A stretch of DNA of 64,000 nucleotides from Lachnospiraceae bacterium. Lineage in GTDB: Bacteria; Bacillota; Clostridia; Lachnospirales; Lachnospiraceae. Shown here one piece after another: positions 63,873-64,000 of the stretch. The notes under the pieces are model-generated. The model had not been told where the DNA came from, searched no databases, and worked only from the letters and a program-made list of their open reading frames with translations. The DNA is taken from contig JAFLSY010000003.1 of the NCBI GenBank assembly GCA_022510745.1, forward strand, positions 276,677 through 340,676, written 5' to 3'. Positions within the stretch are counted from its first letter, which is position 1. Every line of letters starts with the position of its first letter. The position numbers and the translations under genes are program-made.

Positions 63873-63909
63873 CAAGAAAAAAGGAGTTGACTTTCGTCAA
63901 CTCCCTTTT
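63873..63909 (-). terminator. Terminator of the flagellin gene
   Basis: GGAGTTGAC (63883-63891), loop TTTC, and GTCAACTCC (63896-63904): a perfect 9-bp stem followed on the minus strand by TTTTTTCTTG. It separates the flagellin transcript from the licD promoter. Confidence 0.85.
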
Positions 63910-63926
63910 GGTAGTTATCGCAATGA

Positions 63927-64000
63927 TTACTGTAATAAGGACAGTACACCCTGATTTGCCTGGTTGGACTGTGCCAGCATTGCCTGACCAGCCTGTGCCA
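63927..64000 (-). CDS. Flagellin, C-terminal end (runs off window)
   Basis: The minus strand at the right edge reads AQAGQAMLAQSNQANQGV then LSLLQ and stop (TAA at 63927-63929). This is the invariant D0 C-terminal helix of bacterial flagellin, which packs in the core of the filament. Only 23 residues and two bases of another codon are in the window. Its place next to the 29-64 kb glycan island is the main support for calling that a flagellin modification locus. Confidence 0.92.
   Translation of the reverse strand, partial: AQAGQAMLAQSNQANQGVLSLLQ

Noticed and set aside
1..64000. tRNA, rRNA genes, prophage or integrase
   Set aside because: No cloverleaf-type sequence, rRNA segment, integrase or phage structural gene was recognised on reading; a tRNA scan was not possible, so a missed small RNA cannot be excluded.

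Overview
The window reads as chromosomal DNA of a motile, Gram-positive anaerobe of the Bacillota, most likely a Lachnospiraceae-type clostridium. This rests on the rpmG-secE-nusG-rplK-rplA-rplJ-rplL-rpoB-rpoC gene order, a Firmicutes-type L10 leader, clean TTGACA-17-TATAAT promoters with AGGAGG ribosome binding sites, a DUF4860/GspF cluster, Rpn-family nucleases, and a flagellin gene entering at the right edge. No species can be named from the sequence alone.

Layout. 1-7.7 kb: the 5' end of rpsL with its own promoter and an unusual tandem-repeat leader, a dTDP-rhamnose reductase (rfbD), then a plus-strand set (degenerate GGDEF protein, ECF sigma factor, membrane protein, transglutaminase lipoprotein, GspF/PilC and four small membrane/prepilin-like proteins) lying between rpoC and rpsL. 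7.7-19.6 kb: the rpoC, rpoB, rplL, rplJ, rplA, rplK, nusG, secE, rpmG block on the minus strand, with at least three internal promoters, an L10 leader with attenuator, a structured rplK leader and a REP-like palindromic repeat before rpoB. 19.7-23.5 kb: a FliD-like protein, UDP-galactopyranose mutase (glf), a small XRE regulator with a probable operator, and a DUF6512 membrane protein. 23.5-29 kb: two Rpn/PD-(D/E)XK proteins with a duplicated promoter, a frameshifted formyltransferase, and an SGNH-family gene split at a C9 tract (probably phase variable).

29-64 kb: a long minus-strand array ending immediately beside the flagellin gene, which I read as a flagellin (or cell-surface) glycan biosynthesis and modification island. 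In transcription order from the flagellin it has LicD/CDP-glycerol-transferase-like fusion, beta-propeller protein, GNAT, carrier protein, amino-acid adenylation enzyme, alanine-racemase-fold PLP decarboxylase, GNAT, a decayed module broken by an IS110 fragment, more carrier proteins and paralogous GNATs, a FabG-like SDR, a second adenylation enzyme, an acyl-CoA-ligase-like enzyme, a glycosyltransferase, DegT and aspartate-type aminotransferases, an ATP-grasp ligase, three paralogous GT2 glycosyltransferases with a carrier protein and RimL-like acetyltransferase among them, a radical SAM protein, a NeuD/PglD-like acyltransferase, a MaoC-CitE-carboxylase-enoate reductase set, and a nucleotidyltransferase-PLP aminotransferase fusion.

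How it may work (inference): DegT/NeuD enzymes make a 4-amino-deoxy sugar. The MaoC/CitE/carboxylase/enoate reductase/SDR enzymes make an unusual acyl group. The adenylation enzymes load amino acids on stand-alone carrier proteins, where a BtrK-like decarboxylase could act on them, and the GNAT paralogs pass the acyl or aminoacyl group to the sugar. The glycosyltransferases assemble the glycan on flagellin. LicD and the nucleotidyltransferase add a phospho-linked group. The carrier-protein/decarboxylase/GNAT modules, their duplication and decay, and the C9 switch are the parts most worth following.
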